Source: Rivularia sp. MS3 (lineage in GTDB: Bacteria; Cyanobacteriota; Cyanobacteriia; Cyanobacteriales; Nostocaceae). From it: a stretch of DNA of 64,000 nt. This document shows positions 36,334-45,835 of this stretch, one piece after another. Where the stretch lies: assembly GCA_019192545.1 (NCBI GenBank), contig JAHCMI010000024.1, positions 38,218-102,217 of the forward strand, given 5' to 3'. Position 1 is the stretch's first letter, and the number at the start of each line of letters is the position of its first letter. The notes below the pieces were generated by a model. It worked only from the letters and a program-made list of their open reading frames with translations, did no database searches and was not told the DNA's origin. The position numbers and the translations under genes were made by a program.

Positions 36334-37743
36334 CTATTCCCTCTTCCCATATTTACTTTTAATCCGTTTCACCTGTTGTTGAAAATATATTCCTTTTTCA
36401 GGATTCACCATCGCTACAAAATTGGCATATCCGGTAATTGCTGCGAGTAAATTAGTTGAGTTTCCCCATTTTTTATTTTCTAAACCTTCTTTCTCGATTT
36501 GATATAAGGTAGCGCGAAATTTTCTCAACGTCTTTCTACAAACGCTAAGTTTTTCATTAACAACTATCCCGGTTACTTCTTGTTTCCCGGTATTTCGTAA
36601 AACTCTGGTTTTCTCTTGATTAATTCTTAAGCCTTCATGAGTGACTATTGATTCGGTGCGTCTGAGAATATTACATATATGTCGCAAGCTTTCACCAGAA
36701 GCGGAAAAGGTTAAATCGTCGGCGTAACGTGTATAGGTAAAACCTAGTTTATCTGCCATCCCCGTCAACCTTTTGTCTAAACGACGACAAAGTAAATTAC
36801 TAATTGCAGGGCTGGCTGGAGAACCTTGGGGAAGATATCTGTCTCCTACTGCTACATAATAAATTGTACCGTCAAGCTGCAATTTTTCTACATCGGCAGA
36901 GGTACATATTAAAGCAAAGATGGTTGCAGCAGTTTCCGAATAGCCAAAGGAATAAAACAGCCCTTTGACTCGTTTATAAGATATTGAAGGGAAAAAGTCT
37001 TTTAAATCGAAATTAATCACAACGTCAGCAGCAACATGGGGAGTAGCATTTGTAATGATAGAACGTTTTTGACAAAAACCATGAGCGGCTTCGTGAATTT
37101 TTAGTTTGTCTAAAATATTAGTTAAAATCCAATATTGGGCTTGCTTTAAATTTGGCATTGGTGCCGAAATGAATCTTTCTCCCCCAGTTTTCTTGGGCAT
37201 TTTGAAGCGAATGTAATGGGAGACGGTGGAAGTTTTGCGATTGAATGCTAAAAAACGTAATTTATTTACAGTAATTCCCATCGCTGCGGCAATTTCTGCG
37301 GCTGTATTACATAAAGGTAAATTATTATTTCGCAACCTTCCTAAATTAGCTTCATTATGATTTAAACCGGCAGAAACCTCTTCACCAAGATAAATAATTT
37401 CACGTTGTTTTTTCTGCTGCCAAGCTGTCGCACGCTCTAAACGTTCTTTTTCTCTTCTTTCCTTATTTTCCTGCTGCTTCTTTCTCGATTCAGCAAGTCG
37501 TTTTTTCAAAGCTTCCTTTCTTAGCTTTTGTTCGTTGTGCAGACGACTGCTTTCTCTGCGTAACTCTTGTAACTCCCGACGAATTTCACTAGCACGGCGA
37601 ATTTCATCAGCTGGATCTTCTGGTATGGTACCTTGTGACGACCAAAAACCATAGCGAATCATTTCTTCGAGGATAAATTCCTCCCTACCAACTTTGCGTA
37701 CTTGTTCGTAGAGTTCCTGACGTGTGCGTGGTTGTTCGGACAT
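36334..37743 (-). CDS. retron-type reverse transcriptase with long charged N-terminal extension
   Basis: 469 residues. Residues 1-45 form a small domain (QELYEQVRKVGREEFILEEM, GFW); 46-115 is a highly charged helix or coiled coil (RRELQELRRESSRLHNEQKL); 115-180 a linking domain (IIYLGEEVSAGL). The RT core follows: NATPH (232-236), the retron NAxxH motif; FDLKDFFPSI (245-254) with the first catalytic Asp; QGSPASPAISN (306-316); YADD (340-343); and VTG (390-392), the second retron hallmark. There is no maturase or HNH domain. So motifs place it with retron RTs rather than group II introns or DGRs. It is a single gene: neighbours face toward or away from it, and no effector gene or convincing msr-msd is adjacent. 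A hairpin element (37819-37983) lies 75 bp upstream. ATG at 37743. Confidence 0.92.
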   Translation of the reverse strand: MSEQPRTRQELYEQVRKVGREEFILEEMIRYGFWSSQGTIPEDPADEIRRASEIRRELQELRRESSRLHNEQKLRKEALKKRLAESRKKQQENKERREKERLERATAWQQKKQREIIYLGEEVSAGLNHNEANLGRLRNNNLPLCNTAAEIAAAMGITVNKLRFLAFNRKTSTVSHYIRFKMPKKTGGERFISAPMPNLKQAQYWILTNILDKLKIHEAAHGFCQKRSIITNATPHVAADVVINFDLKDFFPSISYKRVKGLFYSFGYSETAATIFALICTSADVEKLQLDGTIYYVAVGDRYLPQGSPASPAISNLLCRRLDKRLTGMADKLGFTYTRYADDLTFSASGESLRHICNILRRTESIVTHEGLRINQEKTRVLRNTGKQEVTGIVVNEKLSVCRKTLRKFRATLYQIEKEGLENKKWGNSTNLLAAITGYANFVAMVNPEKGIYFQQQVKRIKSKYGKRE

Positions 37744-38143
37744 GATGAGAGTTAGGAGTTATAAGTTATGAGTTCCTTGTTTACATTTTAGGGTTCCCAG
37801 GTTGGGGGAGGAATTAACGTAGGTTGGGTTAGACGCACAACAAAAGAATAATTAACCAAACTAATTCATATTGCGTCGTAACCTAAAAAAACGTAATTTA
37901 GTGGATACTTTATATTGTTTTTAGTTAGATTATTTGGTTTAATCTTTAAATTATGTTAGATTTTCTTCCTCAACCCAAACTACGAACTAATTTGATGATA
38001 ATAAATTATTAATAATCGTTAATAATAAATTTCACTTACCAATTTTATACAATACTAAAAAATTATAACTATTCAACTGACACTTCAACAAACTGTTATC
38101 ATTTATAATTAAATTATCATAATAAGAATAATGGAGGTATAAT
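37744..38143. other. divergent region upstream of the RT gene
   Basis: 400 bp. 37744-37818 next to the RT start is simple repeat ('gttaggagttataagttatgag') and plain sequence; 37819-37983 is hairpin element A3; the rest is AT-rich and carries the start signals of the AI-2E gene (GGAGG at 38132). If the RT has an msr-msd RNA, this is where it should be. Confidence 0.5.
37819..37983. repeat. hairpin element family A, copy 3 (complete, MITE-like)
   Basis: 165 bp with terminal arms GTAGGTTGGGTT and AACCCAAACTAC (11 of 12 pair) and an inner hairpin TTAGACGCA / TGCGTCGTAA. The right half (TATTGTTTTTAGTTAGATTA…) aligns with the right half of copy 2 at 19321. It sits 75 bp upstream of the reverse transcriptase start. 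Confidence 0.7.
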
Positions 38144-39199
38144 GTGCGTTTTGGAAAACTAATAGGCTTCCTATTATTTGCAGTAGCTCTATACACTTTA
38201 TGGCAAATAAGACAAGTATTATTATTAGGATTTACAGCAGTAGCTTTTGCAACGGTTATTAATAGATTTGTCAAAATAATCCAGTCTCGTCTGCATTTAA
38301 AGCGAGGAATTGCAGTTGCTATTTCAGTAATTTTGATATTATCAGCTTTTGTGGGGATAGCTGCAATTGTCGTACCTTCTATAGTTAATAAGATACCGCA
38401 ATCAACTAATTTAGTTAACAAAGGATTTGAACAGTTAAGATATGGTTATGCTTGGTTACAAAATATAATTCCCGGACAGTTACTTACAGATATAGGTAAT
38501 ATCCAAGATGTAGGACAAAAACTATTAAAGTCTGATTCTAACTGGTTTGGAGGTTTTTTCAAAGTCTTTTCTAATTCTTTAGACTTTGTATTAAATTTAT
38601 TGTTAGTAATTGTCGTCACGATAATGCTTTTAGCCAATCCTTCAGCTTACAGACAGGTATTTTTATTGTTGTTTCCAGGATTTTATCGTTCTCGTGCTGA
38701 TGAAATTCTGACGCAGTGCGAGCAATCTTTGATAGGTTGGTTTATTGGCATTATATTTAATATGACCGTGATTACGGTATTAAGTTTTCTGGGATTATTG
38801 TTGTTAGGAGTTCCTTTACATTTCATAAATGCATTATTAGCGGGTTTTCTAACATTTATTCCTAATTTAGGACCGACTTTAAGCGTTATTCCACCAGCTA
38901 TAATGGCTTTAACGGTTGCGCCGTGGAAAGCTCTGGCTGTAATAGTTCTCTACATCGTTATTCAGCAAACTGAAAGTAATATTTTGACTCCCTTAGTAAT
39001 GAAGCATGAGGTTTCTTTATTGCCAGCAATTACGTTATTATCCCAAGTTGCTTTTGCTGTATTCTTTGGATTATTAGGATTATTTTTAGCTTTACCTTTA
39101 ATAGTAGTTATCCAGGTTTGGTTAAGAGAACTTCTAATTAAAGATATTTTAAATGATTGGCGACCTCATAACCATAAAATGTCTGTTAATAACAGTTAG
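38144..39199 (+). CDS. AI-2E family (PerM-like) transporter, paralogue 1
   Basis: 351 residues from a GTG start with GGAGG eight bases upstream; the ATG two bases earlier is in another frame. About eight hydrophobic segments. Family features: ALYTLWQIRQVLLLGFTAVAFA near the N-terminus, LLAGFLTFIPNLGPTLSVIPP and ALYIVIQQTESNILTPLVMK-like segments in the second half. Members are proposed sodium-proton antiporters or autoinducer-2 exporters; cyanobacterial substrates are unknown. A second copy lies 2.6 kb downstream. Confidence 0.88.
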   Translation: MRFGKLIGFLLFAVALYTLWQIRQVLLLGFTAVAFATVINRFVKIIQSRLHLKRGIAVAISVILILSAFVGIAAIVVPSIVNKIPQSTNLVNKGFEQLRYGYAWLQNIIPGQLLTDIGNIQDVGQKLLKSDSNWFGGFFKVFSNSLDFVLNLLLVIVVTIMLLANPSAYRQVFLLLFPGFYRSRADEILTQCEQSLIGWFIGIIFNMTVITVLSFLGLLLLGVPLHFINALLAGFLTFIPNLGPTLSVIPPAIMALTVAPWKALAVIVLYIVIQQTESNILTPLVMKHEVSLLPAITLLSQVAFAVFFGLLGLFLALPLIVVIQVWLRELLIKDILNDWRPHNHKMSVNNS

Positions 39200-39540
39200 T
39201 ATTGTGTATTAAAGTAACTAAGGAGTTTGATGATAATTCTTAAAACATGAATTTCGGTTGCTACGGAATAATAAAAAAACTGAAAAGTCAGGTTACGGTC
39301 GTTTGAAATTAATTTATATTTTACAATTTTATAATTAATCTGTAGCCGTAACATACCCTACAATAAAAAATGGCTCATCAATAGTTAGTATGTTAAAAAA
39401 ACTGAGAAAAAGGGAATAGGGAATAGGTAATAAAAATAGTATTTATTTTTAAAATCAACTAGTAAAGCTCCCAAAGCTTTGTATGATAGTCATTCTAAAC
39501 TTTTAAGTCATAGCTTTAGCATAGTATGTACTGAAGAACC
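39200..39540. other. spacer with GTTACGG hairpin
   Basis: 341 bp. A hairpin with arms GGTTACGGTCG (39290) and CTGTAGCCGTAACATACCCTAC (to 39361) is of the GTAGGGT class. A short 'agggaatagggaataggtaat' repeat is at 39411-39430. No gene. Confidence 0.5.
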
Positions 39541-41559
39541 TTAAAAATTAAATCCAATCAAATTCCAATAGCCTAAGAAGGGAATGAAAATTAATGCGGC
39601 TAAAGTAACTAAAGAATAATGCCACCGTGCTAATGTTGACCAGAATTTATATTTCCACATTGCCAGAGAAAAGAGTAATAACATTAAACTTAAAAAAGTC
39701 GTTATTAATGGTAGTACTAATAAAGCAATTATTATTGTCGGCACTCCATAAACTAATTTCCAGAAACCAATTAACCATAAAAACAAAGGAAAACCAATTA
39801 TAAATATCAAGTTTAATGTACTCAGCAAACCAGCTATAAACCAAGCAAGATTTAATTGAGATTCAAAATTAGCTGACTTGCCACGTAAGAGCCGCAAAAG
39901 TGGACGGATAACGTACATAATAAATGCGGACAAAAATATAATTACACAGAAAGCAGCAATTCCAAGTTGAACCCAAATTCCTTCATACCAAGCAATTTTT
40001 TCATAAGCTCCCAATTTAGGAAAAAGCGGATTAAATGCAAACTCGATATCTCTATTACTATTTTCACCAAAGGCTGTGAACCGATTAATTTTATCTTGTC
40101 TAAATAAAAGATTATCAATCGGGATTAATTCTCTATCGGGTGTTTTGTTGACGAAAAATAGTTTGGGAGTACTTACAATCAAGTTTCCATTACCAGCTTT
40201 TTTGATATAAATATCTTTGAAAGGAGCGGTGATTTTAGCAAAAGTGTTGCGAGGATATTCAACATCGCGATAATTACCCGTAAATCTTTCAAGCTCTTCC
40301 TTAGTTAAAAACAAAGTATCAGCATATTTTGGTGGCTTTGTAACCGGAAAATATTTATCAATAAATGCATTTAAAAATTGATTGCTCAAAGCTGTAAAAC
40401 TGTTATTAGCAATAAAAATACCAATATTTTTTTCTGGCATTAAAGTAAGAGAAGCAGAATATCCCCGCAAATTCCCTAAATGCCCCCAGGTGCGAATATT
40501 GTTTATCCATTGCTCGCGAAAACTGTAACCGGTGCCTGGTAAAATTGGATGATGGGTAAACTGTCTTTCTAACATTTCCCTTGCGGTATCTTCTTTAAGA
40601 ATTCGCTTATCTTGATAACGCCCATACTGCAAATATGCATTCATAAAATGAGCCATATCTGTAGCTGTAGTACTGATTGCTGCTGCTGGTGCAATATTTA
40701 AATACAAATAGGGAACGGCTTTATATTTACCTTTACTATACTGATACCCCGTAGCAAAATCATCGGCTAATGGTTTTGGAGGAGGTTGCACAAAACTAGT
40801 GCGATTCATATTTAACGGTTGCAGAATATTTTGATGGATATATTCAGCAAAAGGCGTTTGAGAAATTGTTTCAACTAAATATCCTAATAAGGCAGTACTA
40901 TGACTCGAATAACTGTAAAGCGTACCGGGTTTCCATTCGATTGCAGGCATGTACTTTGCTAAATAATCACCCAAAGGCAACATTTTTTCAGGTTTATCTG
41001 CCGCAAGGTGAATGCGTCTTTTGGTAGTGCCATCCGTATGAGTCATCATCCCGGCTGCGGTTACAGGCTCGGAAAAGGGATTGTTGATTTTAAACTTTGT
41101 TAAATATTGATTCGCATCGGCATTTATATCCAGCTTGCCTTGTTCCCATAGCTGCATTGCTGCTGTTGCCGTAAATAACTTGGAGAGAGAAGCAACGCGA
41201 AAAACAGTTTTATCGGCATCTACAGGAATTTTTTTCTCCACATTGGCATAACCATAACCTTTAGTAAAAAAGACTTTCCCATCCTTAACTATAGAAATAA
41301 CTGTCCCCGGTATGTGAGATTTTGACATCTCATCATTGATGAATTTATCTACCCATGCCCTGAATTCTTGGGAATTCGTTAATGTTGCTTCAGCAGATGT
41401 TTCATCAGCTTCAACTGGTTGCTGCTGTTGAGAATTTATCGGAGGATCTAGTTTATCGGGTATGTTTGTAGCGAAACTCGTTATACCAGAAACAGATAGA
41501 AATAGAACAAATCCCATCAGCGTGATACATAACCGCTTCATCCATTTAACAAGTATCAT
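39541..41559 (-). CDS. serine hydrolase (class C beta-lactamase fold) with C-terminal membrane domain
   Basis: 672 residues. A signal peptide (7-30) precedes the penicillin-binding-protein-like domain (about 60-410): VASLSKLFTATAAMQ carries the nucleophile Ser and Lys of SxxK, and YSYSSHSTALLGYLVE the Tyr of the YxN-like motif; WGHLGNLRGYSAS is the third (HxG-like) motif. After a beta-rich region (430-510) come four to five membrane helices (about 525-670). Proteins of this design are annotated as beta-lactamase-class-C related; D-aminopeptidase or esterase activity on cell wall or lipids is possible. It sits convergent to the upstream AI-2E gene and divergent from the second. Confidence 0.85.
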   Translation of the reverse strand: MILVKWMKRLCITLMGFVLFLSVSGITSFATNIPDKLDPPINSQQQQPVEADETSAEATLTNSQEFRAWVDKFINDEMSKSHIPGTVISIVKDGKVFFTKGYGYANVEKKIPVDADKTVFRVASLSKLFTATAAMQLWEQGKLDINADANQYLTKFKINNPFSEPVTAAGMMTHTDGTTKRRIHLAADKPEKMLPLGDYLAKYMPAIEWKPGTLYSYSSHSTALLGYLVETISQTPFAEYIHQNILQPLNMNRTSFVQPPPKPLADDFATGYQYSKGKYKAVPYLYLNIAPAAAISTTATDMAHFMNAYLQYGRYQDKRILKEDTAREMLERQFTHHPILPGTGYSFREQWINNIRTWGHLGNLRGYSASLTLMPEKNIGIFIANNSFTALSNQFLNAFIDKYFPVTKPPKYADTLFLTKEELERFTGNYRDVEYPRNTFAKITAPFKDIYIKKAGNGNLIVSTPKLFFVNKTPDRELIPIDNLLFRQDKINRFTAFGENSNRDIEFAFNPLFPKLGAYEKIAWYEGIWVQLGIAAFCVIIFLSAFIMYVIRPLLRLLRGKSANFESQLNLAWFIAGLLSTLNLIFIIGFPLFLWLIGFWKLVYGVPTIIIALLVLPLITTFLSLMLLLFSLAMWKYKFWSTLARWHYSLVTLAALIFIPFLGYWNLIGFNF

Positions 41560-41816
41560 AATTAATTAAAAATATTTTCTGGAATCTACAACAAAGCCCC
41601 CTATAGAAAATCAAACCTATTAGCCTTTAATCAGTTCTAAACTTTAGATTACTTCGATAAATAACTATTTTTGTCTTTCTAACGATGGATTTTAGCCGTT
41701 ATAGTCTCTATCGCCGATTAAATTAACCTTACTTGCGGAGGAAGACACAGATAACTTGAAACAGATATTTTATACATACGCTTGCTGCAAAAATTGATAA
41801 AAAAAGAGGTTATTTT

Positions 41817-42935
41817 GTGCGTATAGGAAAATGGATTGGCTTATTCGCTTTTGTTGTCTCAATGTATATTTTATGGCAGATTCGGCAAGTTCTGCTAATA
41901 GTTTTTGCAGCGATAGTTTTAGCAACAGCTTTGAATCAAATTGTTAAAACTTTACAAAAGATTCGTATTCAGCGGGGTTTTGCTGTAGGAATATCCGTTA
42001 TTCTTTTACTGACCATAATACTGGGCTTTTTAGCTTTGATTGCGCCGAGAATTATCGAGCAGTTGCGGGAATTTACTTTTATCGTACCAAAATTTTTAGA
42101 TCAAATCCGGGTGTGGAATGATTGGCTGTTAAAAGTAATTCCGGAACCAGTAATAGAAGAAATTCAAGGTTTAAGATATCTTACTCAGGGTTTACAAACT
42201 TGGTTAGATAGACTTTTAGGAAACGTTTTCACTGTTCTCAGTCAATCATTTAATGTTGTTTTAAATTTCTTACTTTTCTTTGTTTTAACTATAATGCTTT
42301 TGATAGATCCCAAACCTTACCGTAGCGGATTTATCCTGCTTTTCCCTGCTTTTTATCGTCGTCGCATGGACGAGATTTTATGTAAATGCGAGCATTATTT
42401 AGTAGGTTGGATAAAAGGTACGCTGCTGACTATGTTTCTTATCGGCGGTTTAAGCTATATTGGATTATTAATTTTAGGTGTCAGACTACCTTTAATTAAT
42501 GCTATATTAGCTGGATTTTTAGAATTTATCCCGAATGTTGGTCCTACATTAAGTTTAATTCCGCCGCTTTTATTAGCCTTACTTGATGCTCCTTGGAAGG
42601 CAGTTGCTGTAGTTGCATTATATTTCGGTATTCAACAGGTTGAAAGTTTAATTGTTGTACCTTTAATAATGAAGTCGCAAGTTTCTTTATTACCGGTAGT
42701 AACCTTATTGGCAGTAGTAATTTTTGCTAACTTTTTTGGTTTCTTAGGTTTATTTTTAGCAATTCCTTTAGTATTAGTTTTACAAACATTTGTTCAAGAG
42801 ATTTTGGTCACAGATGTTTTGAATAACTGGCATTTAAAGAAAGATAAATTACAACCAGAGACTAATCTAGCTTTTGTAGATGTTAATCCTACAAATACAG
42901 AAATTGAAGGTGATTCAGTTATCAATAAAGATTAA
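41817..42935 (+). CDS. AI-2E family (PerM-like) transporter, paralogue 2
   Basis: 372 residues, GTG start with AGAGG eight bases upstream. It shares with paralogue 1 the N-terminal pattern MRxGKxIGxF, WQIRQVLL, the ALLDAPWKAVAVVALYFGIQQ region and ILVTDVLNNWHLK near the end. About eight membrane segments. The C-terminal 25 residues are a polar tail absent from paralogue 1. The two genes flank the serine hydrolase gene. Confidence 0.88.
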   Translation: MRIGKWIGLFAFVVSMYILWQIRQVLLIVFAAIVLATALNQIVKTLQKIRIQRGFAVGISVILLLTIILGFLALIAPRIIEQLREFTFIVPKFLDQIRVWNDWLLKVIPEPVIEEIQGLRYLTQGLQTWLDRLLGNVFTVLSQSFNVVLNFLLFFVLTIMLLIDPKPYRSGFILLFPAFYRRRMDEILCKCEHYLVGWIKGTLLTMFLIGGLSYIGLLILGVRLPLINAILAGFLEFIPNVGPTLSLIPPLLLALLDAPWKAVAVVALYFGIQQVESLIVVPLIMKSQVSLLPVVTLLAVVIFANFFGFLGLFLAIPLVLVLQTFVQEILVTDVLNNWHLKKDKLQPETNLAFVDVNPTNTEIEGDSVINKD

Positions 42936-43059
42936 AAATCTTAATTACATCAATTCTGGTTGTATCGGAATTATTAGAAAAAGCGCAGAGGCGCAGGGGG
43001 CACAAAGAAAAGAGGAAGAAGAGAAATTTTAAATAATTTTGATGTAAACTACAAAGGCA

Positions 43060-44373
43060 TTACTTATTTAATTTATCGTGACGTGAATTAAAACCAGTTA
43101 ACGTATTTTCTGTTTTTAAAACCACGTCTTCAACTAGTCTTTCGCTAAATCCTGCAACAAAGGCGATCGCCATATAAAGGTAAACGTTACGATTTTCACG
43201 TTCGGTAATTCTAAATATACCTGAAAATATCCCAGATTCGATTAATGCTACAGCAAAAATAGCGAAAGACATACCTACAATAGGGCGGAAAAATCCGGTA
43301 AAGAATAAATCAGATTCTCCTGCTTTCCCTTGCTCAATAAACTTATTCGCACGTACAATAACACTGATAGCACTTCCTAAAGCTCCCATTGAAACTGCCA
43401 GAGAAATAAAGAATAAATCCTGCTTTACAAACCAGTCTGTAAATAAAATTAATTGACTGGGATTTTGATTGCCGGCTTCAATCTCAGTTGGATTAATTTT
43501 TGCAATTCGATTCTGAGTTGCTTCTAAATTAGAAAATGGCTCTGCATTTTCTTTTTTAGTGGCAAATTTCAATTCTTTCTCAATATTTTTTTGAATATCT
43601 TGTATTTTTATTAACGGTACAAAAATATTATTTTCTTCAGCTGCTTCTTGCTCGTCTACCAAAAATTTTAACTCGTCATTTACTCGGCTCAAACTGGCTC
43701 GAAAAGTATTGCTAAGTTCCTTTGCTGTAATAATTTCTTCATCTTTTTGATTCAGCTTAGCTTCAAACTTAATAGTCTGTTTCTGCTGATTATTAACATC
43801 TTGCTTTGTAAAGTCAAAAATATTAAATACAATAAATGTTGCTCCAATACCTAGAAGAGGGCAAACAACAAAAATTATAAAAAACCAACTTAAACCAGAG
43901 AGCAGTCTATTATAAGCGCCTCCAGTACCTTTGATAATCGCACTGAAAGGGTTGGGATATTCTCGCGATTGAATTGCTATCTGTCTTCGTGCTTCTCTAA
44001 CAAAAACTAAGTTTCCACAATTTTTATCAGATACTTTTTCAGGAAAATTTGAATTTTGATTGGAAGATGTATCTTCTTTATTTTCCAGCAAGATAGAAAT
44101 AGCTAAATCTAAAATGTCAACCTGTTGGGGATTACTATAATCTAAAGTTGACATCAAACTTAATAATTTAGCTAACTCTCGCTGCATCTCAATACTTAAC
44201 TTTTTCTGTCGTAAACTTTTTTTTATTTGAGCCAGCAAATTTTGTATCTTAGCTTGCATTTCGCTATCAATAGCGATGTTGCTAGCAATATTAGATAGGT
44301 TTTCAACTTCTGCATGTAATTCGGGAGCAGGTTGATTGTCTTCCTGTTGATTTTTAGATGATGGTACTTGCAT
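43060..44373 (-). CDS. membrane protein with coiled coil and GFSERL motif, unknown function
   Basis: 437 residues. The N-terminal 110 residues are polar and helical. A membrane segment follows near 160-182 (WFFIIFVVCPLLGIGATFIVF), then a long charged helical loop (190-300), and three membrane segments in the last 120 residues (LFFISLAVSMGALGSAISVI, GMSFAIFAVALIESGIFSG, YLYMAIAFVAGFSERL). The last runs into GFSERLVEDVV, a motif I have seen in other bacterial membrane proteins of unknown function. No enzymatic motif. The gene stands alone. Confidence 0.72.
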   Translation of the reverse strand: MQVPSSKNQQEDNQPAPELHAEVENLSNIASNIAIDSEMQAKIQNLLAQIKKSLRQKKLSIEMQRELAKLLSLMSTLDYSNPQQVDILDLAISILLENKEDTSSNQNSNFPEKVSDKNCGNLVFVREARRQIAIQSREYPNPFSAIIKGTGGAYNRLLSGLSWFFIIFVVCPLLGIGATFIVFNIFDFTKQDVNNQQKQTIKFEAKLNQKDEEIITAKELSNTFRASLSRVNDELKFLVDEQEAAEENNIFVPLIKIQDIQKNIEKELKFATKKENAEPFSNLEATQNRIAKINPTEIEAGNQNPSQLILFTDWFVKQDLFFISLAVSMGALGSAISVIVRANKFIEQGKAGESDLFFTGFFRPIVGMSFAIFAVALIESGIFSGIFRITERENRNVYLYMAIAFVAGFSERLVEDVVLKTENTLTGFNSRHDKLNK

Positions 44374-44667
44374 GACGGTTAATATTATTAGTTTAAAGAC
44401 ATATAGTAATTATAAATACACTGAGCCGTGCAATCATTACGTAAAGTTAATTAAATACTTATATATTGCTTGAGTACTTACAGGAAATGTAATTTTTCGG
44501 TTTTAGAGGAAAGATAGGTTTTACAATTATTGAAATTAATGATTTACCTAGACATTTACGATTGGGTGGGCGTATTAATCTTTTATGTGGTGGTTCAAAT
44601 TTAATTTATTTGAGTTAATATGAATGTTTGCTGTAAATAGTAGTCAGTTACGAAATAAAATAAGGCA

Positions 44668-45339
44668 TTGAGTTTGAAAACTGCATTTCATATCGGTTTT
44701 GGATTGAGTATTAGCTTGATATTCGCAACTCCTCGGGCTTGGTGCGAAACTAAGCAGGAATTAGATATTAATCCGGAAGTAATTGAAAGTAGCCCCGTGT
44801 TACAGCGATGGCTCAAAGAAGTGCCAAATGTGTTGGCAGATATTAAGCACAAGCCTAGTTTTCGCACTCGTTTCAGGTTGGGTTATTCTCTTATAGACGG
44901 AAATAGCGGCGTAAAAGTTGGTTTTGAGGATATTTTTATTGTTGATAAATTAACTGCTAGCGGTGAATATCGGCAAACATTTAATCAAGATTATGAAAAT
45001 TACGGTGCAGATTTAAATTATTATTTACTGCCTTTGGGTAGTTATGTGAATTTTTCCCCTTTAGTTGGATATCGAAGCTTGCAGACATCCGATGATTCAA
45101 CTTCAGGAGTTAATTTAGGCGTAAAGTTGTTGTTGGTATTATCTCGTGGCGGTGGTGCAGATATTGCTTTTACTCGTAGTTGGGTGGCTTTGGGTACTAC
45201 CGAAGAAGTTGCCTTAACGAAACTTTCTGCTAGCTATGCAATTACAACTAATTTGCGTTTTTCGACTGAATTTGCACAACAAAAAATTAGTAGTAATAGA
45301 GAAAGGCAGGTAGGGTTTTTTCTGGAATGGATGCCTTGA
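44668..45339 (+). CDS. putative outer-membrane beta-barrel-like protein
   Basis: 223 residues from a TTG at 44668; a second TTG at 44674 has better spacing from TAAGG (44661-44665) and may be the true start. The signal peptide (FHIGFGLSISLIFATPRAW) ends near residue 25. The rest shows alternating hydrophobic/polar strands with aromatic ends (FRTRFRLGYSLIDG, LTASGEYRQTF, YVNFSPLVGYRSL, GFFLEWMP), as in small beta-barrels, and ends with an aromatic-rich strand as outer-membrane proteins do. Similar proteins are cyanobacterial hypotheticals. Confidence 0.7.
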   Translation: MSLKTAFHIGFGLSISLIFATPRAWCETKQELDINPEVIESSPVLQRWLKEVPNVLADIKHKPSFRTRFRLGYSLIDGNSGVKVGFEDIFIVDKLTASGEYRQTFNQDYENYGADLNYYLLPLGSYVNFSPLVGYRSLQTSDDSTSGVNLGVKLLLVLSRGGGADIAFTRSWVALGTTEEVALTKLSASYAITTNLRFSTEFAQQKISSNRERQVGFFLEWMP

Positions 45340-45835
45340 TAATTGGGGATAGGGCATTGGGCATTGGGCATTGTGGATAGTTAATTATTATACAGTTCGT
45401 AGTTAAACATAATTAATTAAATATTGTCATTGCGAGCGAAGCGAAGCAATCCTAGCCCCTGCGATTGCTTCGCTTCGCTCGCAATGACGGTAAATATTTC
45501 TGTTCGCTTACTTAGGGCTTGCTTGTTGGGCACTAAATTCTTATTTATAAGTCTTAGAAAAGTAAGTTTCATTTGGATAAAATACATCCCTTCTCCAAAA
45601 CATCGGAGAGGGGCAAGGGGTGAGGTTTATTAAAATTTAAAAATCTATTTCGAGAATGTTTTTATTTTTACTTTTGGGCGATTGTACGATTTTTTTTTCA
45701 GAATGACACTTTATTTGCGTAAATTACCAATTAAGTCCTGATTTTATTAAAGAAAGTATAGTTTTTGCTTTTAATTTACTCCTGAGTTTTGGAAAATTAA
45801 CCTTGACTCTAATGGTTTAACTTATTCGCTATTGA
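45340..45835. other. 496 bp intergenic with REP-like palindrome
   Basis: Contains GGGCATTGGGCATT repeats (45352-45372), the GTCATTGCGAGCG palindrome (45426-45488), a CCTTCTCC…GGAGAGGGGCAAGGGGTGAGG element (45587-45628), and then 200 bp of AT-rich DNA with the promoter of the next gene. No gene. Confidence 0.6.
45426..45488. repeat. GTCATTGCGAGCGAAGC palindromic repeat, copy 1
   Basis: Arms GTCATTGCGAGCGAAGCGAA and its exact complement enclose a short loop. This REP-like palindrome is widespread in bacterial genomes. A second copy is inside the MITE at 52613. Confidence 0.85.

Noticed and set aside
33470..37743. Diversity-generating retroelement formed by the RT and the repeat proteins
   Set aside because: The RT has the QGSPASP motif plus NAxxH and VTG, not the DGR-type motif; I saw no template/variable repeat pair with adenine-specific differences near the ends of the VCBS genes, and those genes are on the opposite strand.
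36334..37743. Group II intron reverse transcriptase
   Set aside because: No maturase or endonuclease domain and no intron domain V/VI sequence was found around the gene; the VTG and NAxxH motifs indicate a retron.
45424..45633. 69-residue ORF
   Set aside because: It is the translation of the GTCATTGCGAGCG palindrome and neighbouring repeat.
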